From Parahoeflea olei (GTDB lineage: Bacteria > Pseudomonadota > Alphaproteobacteria > Rhizobiales > Rhizobiaceae), in contig NZ_LQZT01000004.1 of NCBI RefSeq assembly GCF_001703635.1, forward strand, positions 1 to 64,000: a DNA stretch of 64,000 bases, in the 5' to 3' direction. Numbering within the stretch: the first letter of the stretch is position 1; each line of letters opens with the position of its first letter. The notes under the pieces were generated by a model that made no database searches, had not been told where the DNA came from, and was given only the letters and a program-made list of their open reading frames with translations. This document shows positions 1-9,090 of the stretch, piece after piece. Position numbers and translations under genes: made by a program.

Positions 1-265
1 CCGCATGACCAGCTTCATGGCCGCCCAATTTGCAGAACTTGACGCACACAATCGAGCCACAGGCCGCGATTGACCGAGCAAAGGCCGACGAGCCGGCGGT
101 GGCAACGTGGGTGCCGATCGCTCCGCGGCTCACGGAGCGCGAAGCCCCCCTCCCGGATCAGCTTCGCTGCCGCTCGCTTCTCCGACCTCCCCTCAAGGGG
201 AAGGCAAAGCCGATCATCAGGATCGCATCCTCTCACCCACCGTGAGCGAGCAAGTCCGCCCGATC
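1..265. other. Window edge, no gene recognised
   Basis: No convincing coding region is seen here. The short overlapping frames on both strands lack ribosome sites and recognisable domains. The stretch contains a CCCCTCAAGGGG self-complementary core near position 191 but nothing that can be assigned a function. Confidence 0.5.
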
Positions 266-643
266 TCAGCGCCGCGCCTTGCGGGCGGCGTAGCGCTGGT
301 CGCGCTTTTCCTTCATGGCGGCCATGTCGGCGACCGCGCGTTCGGCGCGGGCCTTCTCCTCGGCCTCGCGGGCGATCTGCTCGGCGTGTTCGGCGGCATA
401 GGCGGCTTCGGCCTCGGCGGCGTCCTGCGCGGCCTTCTGCGCCTCTTGCTCGCGCTTCAGGCGTTCGCGCTCGGCGCGGCGTTCCTCGCGCGCCCTGGCG
501 ACCGCCTCGCGTTCGGCGCGCTTGGCAATCATTTCCGGGTCATCCGGCTTCGGCGCGGCCTTCATCTTGTCGAGAAGCTTCTGCTTGGCTTCCATGGCGT
601 CTTGACGGCGGTCGGTGAAGGAGGTGCGTACTTGCTTTTTCAA
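266..643 (-). CDS. DUF6481 family small charged coiled-coil protein
   Basis: This 125-residue protein is almost entirely Ala, Glu, Lys and Arg in heptad-like order, so one long charged helix or coiled coil is expected. It resembles the DUF6481 family of Hyphomicrobiales, whose role is not known. I place the start at a TTG at 643, because AAGGAC lies 8 bases upstream and family members begin near the segment KKQVRTSFTDRRQ. Extending to an upstream start at 730 would add 29 residues with no resemblance to the family. It appears to be monocistronic. It could be an RNA- or ribosome-associated protein, but that is a guess from charge only. Confidence 0.7.
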   Translation of the reverse strand: MKKQVRTSFTDRRQDAMEAKQKLLDKMKAAPKPDDPEMIAKRAEREAVARAREERRAERERLKREQEAQKAAQDAAEAEAAYAAEHAEQIAREAEEKARAERAVADMAAMKEKRDQRYAARKARR

Positions 644-790
644 ACTGAATTCGTCCTTGTGGAGATCAATGCCGCTCGGGCAAGCCGCCAAATGCGGCGA
701 TCCGCCGTCTATGTGACGCTCCGGCGGCAATTACACAACCCTTGCGACACAATTAATCCGGCCGCCAGCCGGCACGGCCGCGCGCCACGC

Positions 791-1921
791 CTAGCCGGCA
801 CAGACGAAGCAGAAGCGCTCAAGTCGGGAGATCAGCGCCTTCTGGCTCGACACGCCGCATTTGAGCATGGCGGATTTCAATTGCTTGCGCACCGTGTCGA
901 GTGCGACACCGGCCTCCTCCGCAAGCGCGTCAAGCGGGCGCCCGGCCGCCACCGCGGCCACCGCGCGGCTTTCGGCGGCGGTGACGCCGAACAGGCGGCA
1001 GAAGCGGTCGATCTCGCGGGTGCCGATGCTGAGCGCTTCCGACAGCGGCTCCAGCGTCAGGATCACGGCCGGCGACTTGAACGACGGCAGGCTTGAGACG
1101 ATCGGCGCGGCACCCACCAGCCGCACGCTGTATTGCTCGCGCGTGACCGGATGCTCGGCCAGGAAGGCGCCGAAAGGCTCGGCGGCGTCGCCGTGAAGCC
1201 GGCCGGCCTGCTGCTGCCAGGCAAGCTCGGAGGCACGCTCGGCAAAGCGCAGCCGGCCTGCGCTCATGCGCATCAGCCCGCCCCGCTGCATCTCCTCGGC
1301 CCGCTGGTTGGCAAACAGCACGGCGCCATGAATATTGAGGATCACCACCGCCTTGCCCGCATAGGCCCAGAGATCTCCGAGCGCGCTGCGCTGCAATTCG
1401 AGATCGCGATTGGCGATGTAGAAGCGCAGCGCATGGCGGAAATCGGGCAGGATGCGGGTCAGGCGCTCGACCTGTTCCGGCTCGAACGGCACCGCGTCGT
1501 CATGGGGCGCCACGCCCACGCCCATATAGGCGGGGCCGGCCGACAGGTTGGTCAGCATCAGGTTGCGCATGCCGCCGGTCGCCAGCACCTCGTTGTAGAC
1601 GATATCGGTGCGCCTTTCCTCCTCCGTGAGCACCTGGTGCTCGAGCAGGACCGTGTTCACCGGCGCTTCGGCGACGCGCGGAACCCGGCGATCGATGGCG
1701 ATATAGGTTTCGATATAGGAGGCATAGGTGTGGTCGTCGCCACGCACGAAATGTTCGAGATAGGGCCGCTCGCCGGGGCGGTCGAGCACGATCAGGTTGA
1801 CCGAGGAGCCGCCGACATAGTCCGACAGCGAGATCAGGCAGTCGGTCCAAAGCTCCGGGCTCAGCGCCGCCTCGAACAGCCGCTCCCGCATCGCCCGCTC
1901 GTCGATGCCCATCCCGCTCAC
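791..1921 (-). CDS. LuxR-type helix-turn-helix transcriptional regulator
   Basis: This is a 376-residue regulator. The last 60 or so residues form a GerE/LuxR helix-turn-helix (FGVTAAESRAVAAVAAGRPL, then TVRKQLKSAMLKCGVSSQKA). The N-terminal 300 residues look like a PAS/GAF-like sensory region (VVILNIHGAVLFANQRAEEM near residue 195) seen in orphan LuxR proteins of alphaproteobacteria; no acyl-homoserine-lactone domain is evident. The start is a GTG at 1921 with GGAGG six bases upstream, which is better than the internal ATG at 1912. It is transcribed alone, and its ligand and targets cannot be read from the sequence. Confidence 0.8.
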   Translation of the reverse strand: MSGMGIDERAMRERLFEAALSPELWTDCLISLSDYVGGSSVNLIVLDRPGERPYLEHFVRGDDHTYASYIETYIAIDRRVPRVAEAPVNTVLLEHQVLTEEERRTDIVYNEVLATGGMRNLMLTNLSAGPAYMGVGVAPHDDAVPFEPEQVERLTRILPDFRHALRFYIANRDLELQRSALGDLWAYAGKAVVILNIHGAVLFANQRAEEMQRGGLMRMSAGRLRFAERASELAWQQQAGRLHGDAAEPFGAFLAEHPVTREQYSVRLVGAAPIVSSLPSFKSPAVILTLEPLSEALSIGTREIDRFCRLFGVTAAESRAVAAVAAGRPLDALAEEAGVALDTVRKQLKSAMLKCGVSSQKALISRLERFCFVCAG

Positions 1922-2132
1922 AACCGCCCTCCCCGCGAACGCCCGAGCCAGCCTCCACGGGCAACCTGGCCTCGGTTGCGGCGCTGCGAATGTGGGGCGG
2001 ATCGCATGGCATTATCCTGACTTGATGGCGCAAGCATATAAGCCCCCTTGCCCGGTCTTCAAGCCACTTGTTGGCCGATCCCAGCGGCAGGCAGGCCTCA
2101 CGCCGGGAAAAAGTCCGGCAGCCGGGCGCGTG

Positions 2133-3611
2133 TCAGGTGCCGCAGAAGGTCGTGTAGGGTCCGAACTCCGGCGGCGCGCCGCGCGCGAAAGCCTCGAGCC
2201 CCGCGCGCTCGGTGAAGGGATCGGCAAGCACCCCGAGCAGCTTCTCGAACGGACCGAGATCACCCGCGGCAGCCGATTGCAGAGCCGCCTCCACCAGATG
2301 GTTGCGCGGGATGTAAACCGGATTGACACGGTCCATTGCCGCCCTCCGCTGCTCGGGCGCAGCGCTGTCGCGCGCAAGCCGCGCCCGGTAGCGATCGAGC
2401 CAGTCGTCGATGGCGGCGGGGTCGGCAAAGAGGGACCGCACGGGCTCCTCGTCGCCCGCAACGGCGGCGGAAAGGCTGCGGAACACGCGGGTGAAATCCG
2501 CCTGCGATTGCGCCATCGCGACAAGCAGCGCCACGCCGAGATCGAGGTCTTCGGGCTCCGCCGACACAAGCCCCAGCTTCAGGCGCAGACCCTCGAGCCA
2601 GGCACTCTCATAGGCGGCGGGAAATCCGTTGACCACCGTGCTCGCGCGTGCGACCGCATCCTCGCTGTCGTCGGGATTGATGAGATCGAGCAGGGTTTCG
2701 GCAAAACGCGCCAGATTCCACTGCGCGATCTGCGGCTGGTTGCCAAAGGCATAGCGCCCCTGGTGATCGATCGAGCTGAACACCGCATCGGGACTGTAGC
2801 CATCGATGAAGGCGCACGGCCCGTAGTCGATGGTCTCCCCCGAAATCGTCATGTTGTCGGTGTTCATCACCCCGTGCACGAAGCCGAGATGCATCCACTG
2901 GGCAATCAGCCTGGCCTGGCGCTCGAGGACGGCGGACAGCAGCCCGAGAGCGCGGTCGGGCTGGCCTGAGAGCTCCGGATAATGGCGGGCAATCGCGTAG
3001 TCGGCGAGTTGGCGCAGCCTGGCGGTCTCGCCGCGGGCGGCGAAGAACTGGAAGGTGCCGACCCGCAAATGGCTCGACGCAACCCGCGCCAGCACCGCGC
3101 CGGGGGCGGGTCCGTCCTGCCTGAGGATCCGCTCGCCGGTCGCCACCGCCGCAAGCGCCCGGGTGGTGGGCACACCCAGCGCATGCATCGCCTCGCCGAT
3201 CAGATATTCGCGCAAGACCGGGCCGATCACGGCCTTGCCATCGCCACCGCGCGAAAACGGCGTCCGGCCCGAGCCCTTCAGATGCAGGTCACGACGCCGG
3301 CCTTGCGGGTCGATCACCTCGCCCAGAAGCAACGCACGCCCATCGCCGAGTTGCGGCGAGAAGCCGCCGAACTGGTGGCCGGCATAGGCCATCGCCAGCG
3401 GGGTTGCGCCCTCCGGCGCGGTGTGGCCGGCAAGGATAGCGGCCCCGGCCGGACTGTCGAGCGCCGTGGCGTCGAGACCCAACTCAGCGGCCAGAGCGCG
3501 ATTGAAGCGGATCATCTCAGGGGCCGGAACCTCGGCCCCCTTCCACGGCACATAAAAGCCTTCGAGGTCGCGGGCATAGCTGTTGTCGAACCGGAAGGGG
3601 GCGGTGCTCAT
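2133..3611 (-). CDS. selO: Protein adenylyltransferase SelO (YdiU/UPF0061 family)
   Basis: This 492-residue pseudokinase-fold enzyme is expected to transfer AMP from ATP to Ser, Thr or Tyr residues of target proteins, a role linked to redox stress. Family signatures are clear: [15 protein letters not shown] at the N terminus, [19 protein letters not shown] near residue 115, and [20 protein letters not shown] near residue 245. The protein ends FCGT. The Cys there sits at the position that is selenocysteine in animal SelO. The ATG at 3611 has AGGA seven bases upstream. It is the first of a run of minus-strand redox genes, followed upstream by msrA and msrB, so an oxidative-stress role fits the neighbourhood. 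Confidence 0.93.
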   Translation of the reverse strand: MSTAPFRFDNSYARDLEGFYVPWKGAEVPAPEMIRFNRALAAELGLDATALDSPAGAAILAGHTAPEGATPLAMAYAGHQFGGFSPQLGDGRALLLGEVIDPQGRRRDLHLKGSGRTPFSRGGDGKAVIGPVLREYLIGEAMHALGVPTTRALAAVATGERILRQDGPAPGAVLARVASSHLRVGTFQFFAARGETARLRQLADYAIARHYPELSGQPDRALGLLSAVLERQARLIAQWMHLGFVHGVMNTDNMTISGETIDYGPCAFIDGYSPDAVFSSIDHQGRYAFGNQPQIAQWNLARFAETLLDLINPDDSEDAVARASTVVNGFPAAYESAWLEGLRLKLGLVSAEPEDLDLGVALLVAMAQSQADFTRVFRSLSAAVAGDEEPVRSLFADPAAIDDWLDRYRARLARDSAAPEQRRAAMDRVNPVYIPRNHLVEAALQSAAAGDLGPFEKLLGVLADPFTERAGLEAFARGAPPEFGPYTTFCGT

Positions 3612-3709
3612 GGTCAAATCCTGAGGTTATGGGGCGTCTGCCGGGCATCGCTGCCTTGCAGACGCAAGCCGCTGCAGCGGCGGTGCCGGCGGGGCGTCGG
3701 GCGCCTGCC

Positions 3710-4216
3710 CTATTCCGCGGCGTCGCGCTTGGGCAGAACCCAGCCCGGCCGGGCGAAATGACAGGTATAGCCGTTCGGAATGCGTTCGAGATAATCCTGG
3801 TGCTCCGGCTCGGCCTCCCAGAAATCGCCCACCGGCTCGACCTCGGTCACCACCTTGCCCGGCCACAGGCCCGAGGCATCGACATCGGCAATGGTGTCGA
3901 GCGCGATCTCGCGCTGCCGCTCGTCGACATAATAGATCGCCGAGCGGTAGGACGGGCCGCGGTCGTTGCCCTGGCGGTTGGGCGTGGTGGGATCGTGGAT
4001 CTGGAAGAAGAACTCCAGAAGTCGGCGATAACTCAGCTTCGACGGATCGAAGATGATCTCGATCGCCTCGGCATGGGTGCCGTGATTGCGGTAGGTCGCG
4101 TTCTTGACGTCACCGCCGGAATAGCCGACGCGGGTTTTCTCGACGCCCGGCATCTTGCGGATCAGGTCCTGCATGCCCCAGAAGCATCCGCCGGCCAGTA
4201 CTGCGCGTTCGCTCAT
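3710..4216 (-). CDS. msrA: Peptide-methionine (S)-S-oxide reductase MsrA
   Basis: This 168-residue enzyme reduces the S epimer of methionine sulfoxide in proteins, recycled by thioredoxin. The catalytic GCFWG motif lies at residues 10-14, and the family segments [16 protein letters not shown] and FFQIHDPTT follow. A second Cys in YTCHFARPG near the C terminus could act in resolution. The ATG directly abuts the TAG of msrB, so the two genes should be translated together as a repair pair for both sulfoxide epimers. Confidence 0.96.
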   Translation of the reverse strand: MSERAVLAGGCFWGMQDLIRKMPGVEKTRVGYSGGDVKNATYRNHGTHAEAIEIIFDPSKLSYRRLLEFFFQIHDPTTPNRQGNDRGPSYRSAIYYVDERQREIALDTIADVDASGLWPGKVVTEVEPVGDFWEAEPEHQDYLERIPNGYTCHFARPGWVLPKRDAAE

Positions 4217-4666
4217 CTAGATATCCTCCACCTGGTCAAGATAGTCGCCATAGCCCTCGGCCTCCATCTGGGCCTTGGGTACGAACCGCAACGATGCGGA
4301 ATTGATGCAGTAGCGCAGCCCGCCGCGGTCGCGCGGCCCGTCGGGAAACACGTGCCCCAGATGGCTGTCGCCATGGGTGGAGCGGACTTCCGTGCGGATC
4401 ATGCCGTGGCTCACGTCGCGCAGTTCCTTCACATGCGCGGGTTCGATCGGCTTGGTGAAGCTCGGCCAGCCGCACCCGCTTTCGAACTTGTCGGACGAAG
4501 CGAACAGCGGCTCGCCGGAAACGATGTCGACATAGATGCCGGCGGCCTTGTTGTCGTTGTACTCGCCGGTAAACGGCCGCTCGGTGCCGTTCTGCTGGGT
4601 GACGCGGAACTGTTCGGGCGTCAGTTTCGAGAGAGCATCATCGCTGCGGACATAGGTTTTTGACAT
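4217..4666 (-). CDS. msrB: Peptide-methionine (R)-S-oxide reductase MsrB
   Basis: This 149-residue enzyme reduces the R epimer of methionine sulfoxide. It has the catalytic RYCINSASL motif and the GCGWPSF motif whose Cys is the usual resolving residue. The two CxxC pairs of zinc-binding MsrB enzymes are absent, so this is the non-zinc type. I chose the ATG at 4666 ([10 protein letters not shown]) because AGGAAG lies nine bases upstream and the family begins here. An upstream in-frame start at 4738 would add 24 unconserved residues. It is the promoter-proximal gene of the msrB-msrA pair. Confidence 0.95.
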   Translation of the reverse strand: MSKTYVRSDDALSKLTPEQFRVTQQNGTERPFTGEYNDNKAAGIYVDIVSGEPLFASSDKFESGCGWPSFTKPIEPAHVKELRDVSHGMIRTEVRSTHGDSHLGHVFPDGPRDRGGLRYCINSASLRFVPKAQMEAEGYGDYLDQVEDI

Positions 4667-4898
4667 GGGGCGCATCTTCCTGACTGAAAATCTGTCTGGT
4701 TGTCCCACAGACATGGGCCACACCGCGCCGGTTTTCAATCGCCGGCGGCGTTCACGGCGCCGGATTTGGCCTCACGCCGGATGAATTTGTGGTGAGATGC
4801 GGCGCGAGCAACCGGCGCAAGCGAACCGTCTGGCCGAGCCAGGACGCCCGGACTGCCGGCAGACAACGCACCCTTGGCCGCCAAAGCGGCGCCCGTCC

Positions 4899-7800
4899 TC
4901 AGTATTCGCGTTCGAAGAAGATGCCGCCCTTGGTTTCGCCGCTAGAGCTCGCTTCGCCGCGCAGCTTGATGCCCTTGCCGACATCGAGATCGATGCGCGC
5001 CTTGCCGGCTCCGGCCGATCCGCCGCTCTCGATCCCGAGATAGGTGCGGTCGTTCAGATATTTGCCGACGCCCAGCGAGGTGTCGCCGGTCTCTTCGTCG
5101 GTGCGCACGTCGATGTCGTCGACACCGGTGGCGCGGCGCAGCTGCTCGACCAGCCCGCCGCCCTTGACCGCGCCGGTCAACTGCCCGACCGCCTCGGCAA
5201 GCTGGGCAATCTGCAGCGCCGACAGGCTGTTCATCGAGCGGCCGAACACGAGTTGCGCGAGCACCTCTTCCTCGGGCAGGGTCGGGCTCGAGGAGAATTT
5301 GAATTCCGGCGCATCCGCCGGTCCCGTCACCGCGATGGTGACGGTGGTGCTGCCCGAGCGGCTTGAGGCCGCGAGATCGAGGATCGGCACCACGGAGCCC
5401 GCAAAACCGAGCCGGCCGCGGTCGAAATCGAGCGTCTGGCCGACAATGCTGAGCCGGCCGCGCCTGAGATCGAAGCCCCCGGCAGCAACCGGCGCGCCGG
5501 TGGTGCCGGTCAGCCGCACCGAGCCGCCAAGTTCCACGTCCATGCCGCGCCCGCGCACGAAGATCCGGCTGGCGCGCACCTGCACGTCGAGCCCCACCCC
5601 GGTGGAGGCACCCTCGCTGCCGCCGCCCGACAGGCGCTCGGCCTGGGAGCGCACCTGGGCGGAGGCGTTTTCATGGGTGACGTTCAATTGCGCGATCGAA
5701 CTCGGAATCGTGTCGGGCACGGTGATCGTGGTTTCGTCGAGCACGACCGTCCCGGACAGCTGCGGCAGACCTGTCAGCGGGCCGGAGAGCCCGAGATCCG
5801 CGTCAAACCGCGTCGCCACCGTTCTGCCGTCGGCATAGCGGCCGCGTTCGACCTTCAGGTTGAGATCGGCGGGAAAACTGGCCGCCGGATCGAGCCCTAC
5901 GGTGCCGGAACCGCTGATGCGTCCGCCCGAGGACAGCGTGCCCGACAGCGAGCGGATCGACGCCTGCTGCGGCGAAAGCCCGATTTCGGCGGACAGGTCG
6001 TTGACGGCGATGCCGGTGCGCGCATCGACCAGCCGCGCGCCCGAGGTGCGGACCGTGCCGGAAATGCGCGGCCCGCCCACGGTGCCGCCGATATCCATGT
6101 TGACCTGGGCTGCGCCCGACAGCGCGATCCCCTGCCGGGCAAGCGGGGCCGACAGCAGCGAAAACGGCACGCTGCCGTCGATCTTGGCCGAGACCGCCTT
6201 GGATCCGCCGGTGTCGAGCCCGCCGGAGGCGGCAAAGGCCAGCCCCCCGCCGCTCGCGCGCGCGTCAAAGCTCAGGCGCCCGCTGCGCAGTCCACCGCTT
6301 GCCTTGAGCGACACCGGAACATCTGTGACCGACGAGGCCGCCGCCGCGCGCACATTGCCGGCATCAAGCGTGTAGTCGACCACCGGTGCGGAGGCCGTGC
6401 CCCTCACCGTGACCTTGCCGGACACGGAGCCCGACAGCCCTGCCCCGGGTGCAACCGCATTGACCGATGTCAGCGGCAGGTTTGCGAGCGCGACATCGAG
6501 GTTGAGTTGCTGTCCGGCTGAGCCGGTCACCGCCACCCGTCCGCCGCCGGGCGAAATCACCAGCCGCTCGATCCGCGTGGTGCCGTCGCGGATCACCGCC
6601 CGGGCCGGTTCGAGGAGGTCGATCTTCAGGCCCTGGTAGCTCGTGCGCGCGCTCGCGACCTCGATTTCCGTCTGCCCCTCGCTCTGCCGCACCCGCGCGT
6701 CGAGCGACACCGGAAATCCGGCGGCCTGCGCCTTGGCCTCGATCGCGGTCCAGCCCTGCTCCTGCGAGAAGCCGGCCGTGAGGCCGGAGACATCGGTACC
6801 GCCGGCGCTGAGCCGTGCGACATCGAGCGTGCCCACCGGCGCGGGCGTGCCCATCAGATCGGCAACGGTCATTTTCAGCCGTGCATCGCGCACCGAATAG
6901 CCGTCATCGCGGATCTCGGGGAAGCCAAGCGCGATGTCGGCCACCGATTTGGCGTCGCGTACCTCGAAGCGGATGCTGCCCGCGCCCTTGCCCTTGACCG
7001 TCTGCAGCGCAAGCGCCGAAAGCGATCCGAGATCCTTGAGATCGAGTTCGATCGTGCCGGTGGGGCGGTAAGCCTGGTCCAGCACCAGGGCGCCCGACAC
7101 CAGGTTGTCGGCGACCTCGAGCCGCAGCGGATCGACGCGCACCGCGCCATCCGATTGCGCCACCACGACGCGCCCCTTGACGGGCCGGCCTTCCAGCGTG
7201 CCGGAGAGGTCCAAGTCGGCCTGCGGCGCGGCCGGATCGGCGACGCCCTTGGCGCTCAGCACCAGGTCGGACAGATCGCGCCCCTCGACGCTCAGCCCCT
7301 GGCCGGTGATCCGCGCCTCAAAACCCGGCGCGGAGCTTTGCCCGGAGACGGAGGCCGTGAGATCGAGACCACCGCTGACAGCGGCATTGAGCCCGGCAAG
7401 CTGCTTGAGGCTTGCCTCGATATCGCCCTCGATCCCGCCGTCGTCGGACAGCGCCACGCCGCCCGCGGCACTCGCATGGTCGGAGGCGAGCTGAAAGTCG
7501 CGCACGGCAACGGCGCCCGCCGCATCGCGCGAGACCTCCGCGGCAAACCGCGTTTCGGGCCCCAGGATGTCGGGCGCTTGCTCGGACAGCACCGCGTTGC
7601 GGATCGAACCCGCGATCCTGGCGGCAACGCCGCCGGCGCCGTCATAGGACGCATTCTCCAATACGACTTCGGCCACGCCGGTGCGGAGCGTGACCTTGTC
7701 GCTCGATACCGCGCCGTCTTCCGCCAGCGCGACATCGCCCGTCACCGACACGCCACCCGCAAGTGCCCGTGCGACGATCTCGTTGCTGGAGCCGGCTGCG

Positions 7801-9089
7801 CCGAGCTTGACCTCGAACGACCCCGCACCGCTGCGCGTCGCCAATGAGAACCGGTCGAAATCTGCCGTCGCCTGGATGGCGTCGGCGCTGTAGCCGGTGG
7901 CCGCCACGCGGTCGGTCGAGACCTCGACCCGGACCGCGGCTTCCTCGGCATTGCCCTTGACCCCGACGCTGAGCTGCGGCACCGCAAGGCTCACCCGCCC
8001 ATCGCCTTCCCCGAAGACGAAAGGAGCGACCCCGTCCCGGGGGCCCGCCGTCAGGGTCAGGTCGACCGCGCCTTCGCGCGCCACGCGGCCACGCCCCTCG
8101 GCGCTGACGCTCCCTGAAGTGAACGAGAACAGGTCGATCACCGCGCCGTTTCGGTCAGGCTCGACCAGCGCTTCGAGCAGCAACTGGCTGCGCCCGGCCA
8201 CGACCTGGCGCAGGTCCGGCGGCAGGAAGCGTTCGAACTCCCCGCCGGCCTCGACCGAGACCGCCTCGCCGGCGTCGCTCCTGTTGAGCCGCAGCTTTGC
8301 CTCGGCCACCAGGGCATCGTTGACGAGACCGTTCGCGGTGAGTTGCCAATCGGCCAGCGACCCTTGCGAGGTGGCCGTGAGCGTGATCGCGTCATTGGGC
8401 GACAGCCCGGCAAGATTGGCCATCACGCCGCCGGCCGGTTCGCTCAGCTTCGCCGACACATCAAGACGGTTTTCGGACTCTTCGTAATCGGCATCGAGCG
8501 TCAGTTCGCCCCCCACGCCGTCCGTGCGCTTGACAACAAGATCGGCAAGCGCGGTCGACAGCGACGCATTGACCTTGGCGCTTCCGCGCGCCTCGAACCG
8601 GGCGACGCGGCCGGCCACGGGCTCGCCGAGCACGATGTCGCCGGCGACGATCCGGCGGATGTCGAAGGCGACCGGCAGCGACACCGCGCCGCTTTCGGAG
8701 GCATCTTCGCCCGCTTCGGGCAACCGCGCCAGTTCCACCCGGTCAATGCTGACGCTGTCGGCGTCGAAGGCGGCATTGACGAGCGCGAAAGGCGACCAAT
8801 CGATCTTGATGCCCTTGAGCAGGAGCCAAGGCTCGCCGGTCCCGTCGCTGAGCATGACATGGCCGATCCGGGTCGAGCCCGAAAACAGCCCGTCGACGCG
8901 GTCGATCTCGACGGTCTGCGCCGGCCCCGAGCCAAGCCGGTTGAGCGTAATCGCGATCAGCCGGCCGCCGGGCGTGGTCACGAACACGATCACCAGACCT
9001 GCGATCACCGCCAGGATCAAGATGGCGAACAGCCGCAACGCATAGCGTACAGCACCCGCCCGGGATTTGGCTTTTCCGGACCCTGCCAT
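4899..9089 (-). CDS. tamB: Translocation and assembly module protein TamB
   Basis: This 1396-residue inner-membrane-anchored protein has one N-terminal membrane helix (ALRLFAILILAVIAGLVIVF, about residues 16-36). A long periplasmic region of repetitive beta strands rich in Gly, Ser, Asp and Val follows, and the C-terminal TamB (DUF490) domain ends KGGIFFEREY. TamB spans the periplasm and works with TamA on outer-membrane protein insertion. AsmA-like family members are also implicated in phospholipid transport. The ATG at 9089 lies one base after the tamA TGA, so translation is probably coupled. It is longer than Escherichia coli TamB but typical for Hyphomicrobiales. Confidence 0.93.
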   Translation of the reverse strand: MAGSGKAKSRAGAVRYALRLFAILILAVIAGLVIVFVTTPGGRLIAITLNRLGSGPAQTVEIDRVDGLFSGSTRIGHVMLSDGTGEPWLLLKGIKIDWSPFALVNAAFDADSVSIDRVELARLPEAGEDASESGAVSLPVAFDIRRIVAGDIVLGEPVAGRVARFEARGSAKVNASLSTALADLVVKRTDGVGGELTLDADYEESENRLDVSAKLSEPAGGVMANLAGLSPNDAITLTATSQGSLADWQLTANGLVNDALVAEAKLRLNRSDAGEAVSVEAGGEFERFLPPDLRQVVAGRSQLLLEALVEPDRNGAVIDLFSFTSGSVSAEGRGRVAREGAVDLTLTAGPRDGVAPFVFGEGDGRVSLAVPQLSVGVKGNAEEAAVRVEVSTDRVAATGYSADAIQATADFDRFSLATRSGAGSFEVKLGAAGSSNEIVARALAGGVSVTGDVALAEDGAVSSDKVTLRTGVAEVVLENASYDGAGGVAARIAGSIRNAVLSEQAPDILGPETRFAAEVSRDAAGAVAVRDFQLASDHASAAGGVALSDDGGIEGDIEASLKQLAGLNAAVSGGLDLTASVSGQSSAPGFEARITGQGLSVEGRDLSDLVLSAKGVADPAAPQADLDLSGTLEGRPVKGRVVVAQSDGAVRVDPLRLEVADNLVSGALVLDQAYRPTGTIELDLKDLGSLSALALQTVKGKGAGSIRFEVRDAKSVADIALGFPEIRDDGYSVRDARLKMTVADLMGTPAPVGTLDVARLSAGGTDVSGLTAGFSQEQGWTAIEAKAQAAGFPVSLDARVRQSEGQTEIEVASARTSYQGLKIDLLEPARAVIRDGTTRIERLVISPGGGRVAVTGSAGQQLNLDVALANLPLTSVNAVAPGAGLSGSVSGKVTVRGTASAPVVDYTLDAGNVRAAAASSVTDVPVSLKASGGLRSGRLSFDARASGGGLAFAASGGLDTGGSKAVSAKIDGSVPFSLLSAPLARQGIALSGAAQVNMDIGGTVGGPRISGTVRTSGARLVDARTGIAVNDLSAEIGLSPQQASIRSLSGTLSSGGRISGSGTVGLDPAASFPADLNLKVERGRYADGRTVATRFDADLGLSGPLTGLPQLSGTVVLDETTITVPDTIPSSIAQLNVTHENASAQVRSQAERLSGGGSEGASTGVGLDVQVRASRIFVRGRGMDVELGGSVRLTGTTGAPVAAGGFDLRRGRLSIVGQTLDFDRGRLGFAGSVVPILDLAASSRSGSTTVTIAVTGPADAPEFKFSSSPTLPEEEVLAQLVFGRSMNSLSALQIAQLAEAVGQLTGAVKGGGLVEQLRRATGVDDIDVRTDEETGDTSLGVGKYLNDRTYLGIESGGSAGAGKARIDLDVGKGIKLRGEASSSGETKGGIFFEREY

Positions 9090-9090
9090 A